In this document: positions 5,210 to 5,259 of the stretch, one piece after another
How positions within the stretch are numbered: position 1 is the stretch's first letter
How the letters are laid out: the number at the start of each line of letters is the position of its first letter
Source of the DNA: JANXQG01 sp037147235
Lineage (GTDB): Bacteria > Planctomycetota > Planctomycetia > Pirellulales > Thermoguttaceae
Length of the DNA stretch: 5,259 nt
NCBI GenBank assembly: GCA_037147235.1
Contig: JBAWVO010000392.1
Span: 1-5,259 of the forward strand
Direction: 5' to 3'
Program-made: the position numbers and the translations under genes
Notes under the pieces: model-generated
What the model was told of the DNA's origin: nothing
The model's database searches: none
Seen by the model: only the letters and a program-made list of their open reading frames with translations

Positions 5210-5219
5210 CAAAAAGTGA
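5193..5219 (+). pseudogene. Aborted second start of the four-helix-bundle gene
   Basis: The right-hand repeat recreates GGGAG, a 6-base spacer and GTG, followed by codons for MAEKLFKK and then TGA (5217-5219). The first six residues equal those of the complete gene. It may be the stub of a second tandem copy, the scar of an excised copy, or simply part of the repeat. It is unlikely to encode anything functional. Confidence 0.5.
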
Positions 5220-5230
5220 GTAAAATCAGT

Positions 5231-5251
5231 CCCAACCCCCAACCCCCAACT
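5231..5251. repeat. CCCAACC heptamer tract
   Basis: Nearly three copies of the 7-bp unit CCCAACC (5231-5237, 5238-5244, 5245-5251 with T as last base). It is C-rich on the + strand, so the opposite strand has three G-runs. It lies just outside the repeat-bounded cassette near the window end and may continue no further, as the sequence then reads CTTTCCTC. Confidence 0.75.
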
Positions 5252-5259
5252 CTTTCCTC

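Noticed and set aside
4749..5259. Diversity-generating retroelement, suggested by the Avd-like four-helix fold
   Set aside because: No reverse transcriptase, template repeat or variable repeat is seen, and the direct repeats are identical rather than differing at adenines.

Overview
The window looks like chromosomal DNA of a planctomycete (phylum Planctomycetota, probably of the Pirellulales kind). This rests on an SHD1 domain protein next to a GYF_2/DUF4339 membrane protein, an OmpH-like periplasmic protein in front of lipid A genes, and palindromic GC-rich intergenic repeats. The assignment is from pattern recognition and was not checked by a search. All convincing genes lie on the + strand.

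Layout. Positions 1-183 hold no convincing gene but contain a candidate promoter with a perfect TATAAT. Positions 184-1577 hold a two-gene unit: a small SHD1 domain protein, then a single-pass membrane protein with an N-terminal GYF_2 domain and a long charged helical region. An exact 23-bp tandem duplication covers the start codon of the second gene and moves the start nearest the Shine-Dalgarno out of frame. Positions 1578-2289 are a 712-bp gap without a credible gene. Its middle (about 1791-2037) is a cluster of GC-rich hairpin repeats in both orientations, resembling REP/BIME clusters or a MITE remnant. Its right part is the leader of the next operon.

Positions 2290-4748 hold an envelope-building operon: an OmpH/Skp-type chaperone with a signal peptide, LpxC (UDP-3-O-acyl-GlcNAc deacetylase) and LpxA (UDP-GlcNAc acyltransferase). 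LpxA and LpxC catalyse the first two steps of lipid A synthesis, and Skp-type proteins escort outer membrane proteins through the periplasm. The set therefore serves assembly of a lipopolysaccharide-bearing outer membrane. Catalytic residues of both enzymes are intact. lpxD and fabZ, which often sit in such clusters, are not between these genes.

Positions 4749-5259 hold a four-helix-bundle protein of the S23 / 23S rRNA intervening-sequence family. It is bounded by exact 35-bp direct repeats that carry its ribosome binding site and first codons, so the right-hand copy recreates an aborted start of the same gene (MAEKLFKK, then stop). G-rich and C-rich heptamer repeats flank it. This arrangement suggests a small duplicating or mobile cassette dropped behind lpxA. 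The best leads are the start-codon duplication, the hairpin repeat cluster and this cassette.
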